A stretch of 13,391 nucleotides of DNA from JBMNNU01 sp050942695 (GTDB lineage Bacteria > Chloroflexota > UBA6077): the NCBI GenBank assembly GCA_050942695.1, contig JBMNNU010000071.1:1-13391 (forward strand), written 5' to 3'. Numbering within the stretch: position 1 is the first letter of the stretch; each line of letters starts with the position of its first letter. Below are positions 12,735 to 13,391 of this stretch, piece after piece. Both the position numbers and the translations under genes were made by a program. The notes under the pieces are model-generated. The model did not search any database. It saw only the letters and a program-made list of their open reading frames with translations, and was not told the DNA's origin.

Positions 12735-13391
12735 TTAGTAAGGCGGGTTCCACTTGATCTTCTTGTAAACCCAGTCCAGTTGCTCCTGCGTTAACGAACG
12801 GATTACGTCAGAGCCGTTACTAGCCTTATCAAGCCATTCCTGCAATGCAGCGCTTTTTCTGAAATTCAGCGTCTGCTCGTCCAGAGGGCGGTTCTCCTCT
12901 TTCTCCAACAGCTCAATGATATGCCACCCGTATGTTGTGCTGACCGGATCGCTGATCGTATTGGGCTCCAGCTTGAATACCACTTCGTCGAATTCCGGCA
13001 CCATCACGCCTTCCGGGAACCAGCCCAGATCGCCGCCCTGGTCCTTTGAACCTGCGTCTGTCGATTCCGCTTTGGCAAGCTCTTCGAAGCTCTCTCCGTT
13101 CCTCAGCTTCTCTACCAGCTCTTTGGCCTTCTCTTCTGTTTCCACCAGTATGTGGCGTGCGTGGACCTGATTTGCGGAGGTTGGAACCTCTGCTCCCATG
13201 GACTCTTCCAGCTTTCGATAAAGCACCTGGACTTCAACCATCTGTTTGTATTCGGCTTCCGTTATCTCATAAATAGATAGGAATTCGGCAAGCCTCGCTT
13301 GGACATCGGCAGTCGGCACCGGTGACACGGGTACAGCAGTTGCTGCTGGAGTAGCTTCTCCTGCTGGTGCAGCTCCTGCGGTAGGACCTGC
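12735..13391 (-). CDS. Parvulin-type peptidyl-prolyl cis-trans isomerase (5' end cut by window)
   Basis: A PrsA/SurA-like foldase. Parvulin domains isomerise Xaa-Pro bonds and, when exported, help secreted proteins fold. The frame is open to the right edge, giving 218 visible residues; the true start lies outside. The visible N-terminal 20-odd residues are a Pro/Ala/Thr linker. A helical segment like the SurA/PrsA chaperone region follows (ARLAEFLSIYEITEAEYKQM onward). The rotamase domain then runs from VHARHILVETEEKAKEL through FEELAKAESTDAGSKDQGG and DLGWFPEGVMVPEFDE to YGWHIIELLEKEE. The C-terminal tail (ALQEWLDKAS and VYKKIKWNPPY) matches the SurA-like end. The gene is probably exported, given the linker and family, but the signal sequence is not visible. 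An internal GTG at 13328 exists but is not required as the start. It converges on the HAD gene. Confidence 0.88.
   Translation of the reverse strand, partial: AGPTAGAAPAGEATPAATAVPVSPVPTADVQARLAEFLSIYEITEAEYKQMVEVQVLYRKLEESMGAEVPTSANQVHARHILVETEEKAKELVEKLRNGESFEELAKAESTDAGSKDQGGDLGWFPEGVMVPEFDEVVFKLEPNTISDPVSTTYGWHIIELLEKEENRPLDEQTLNFRKSAALQEWLDKASNGSDVIRSLTQEQLDWVYKKIKWNPPY

Overview
The window looks like chromosomal DNA from a flagellated bacterium with a thick or otherwise sortase-equipped envelope. The flagellar genes have the short, Gram-positive-like forms: a 272-residue FlgE, a FlgD without the enterobacterial Fn3-like insert, and a stand-alone lytic transglycosylase. A class F-type sortase with an LPNTG substrate lies beside them, and a J-domain protein is fused to Ig-like and membrane regions. 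Together these suggest a motile Chloroflexota lineage or a deep-branching Gram-positive. That assignment is inference; no rRNA or other taxonomic marker is present.

Bases 1-6470 are one plus-strand flagellar operon, already running at the left edge: fliH (5' end missing), fliI, fliJ, a lytic transglycosylase, flgB, fliK, flgD and flgE. Most junctions are tight (4-bp fliH/fliI overlap, 23-bp transglycosylase/flgB overlap, short gaps elsewhere). The block encodes the export ATPase complex (FliH-FliI-FliJ), a wall-cutting enzyme, a proximal rod protein, the hook-length ruler, the hook cap and the hook. A strong GC-rich hairpin followed by a T-run closes it.

Bases 6477-8564 encode a 695-residue protein with an N-terminal J domain, two probable Ig-like beta domains and about nine membrane segments; its function is unknown. 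Convergent to it, on the minus strand, is a two-gene unit (10138 to 8589): a stand-alone response-regulator receiver that overlaps by 4 bp a secreted seven-bladed-propeller-type protein ending in an LPNTG cell-wall sorting signal.

Bases 10139-10600 are a long gene-poor stretch. It contains a compact element of nested inverted repeats that can fold as a cloverleaf-like structure. Beyond it, on the plus strand, lie a class F-type sortase (the obvious candidate enzyme for the LPNTG protein), cheW behind a near-perfect sigma-28 (FliA/SigD) flagellar promoter, and a HAD-family phosphatase. A perfect 15-bp hairpin separates the HAD gene from a convergent parvulin-type peptidyl-prolyl isomerase gene that runs off the right edge.

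The main themes are motility and chemotaxis (flagellar operon, sigma-28-driven cheW) and extracytoplasmic protein handling (sortase, sortase substrate, exported foldase, membrane J-protein). No transposase, phage gene, CRISPR array, tRNA or rRNA was seen.
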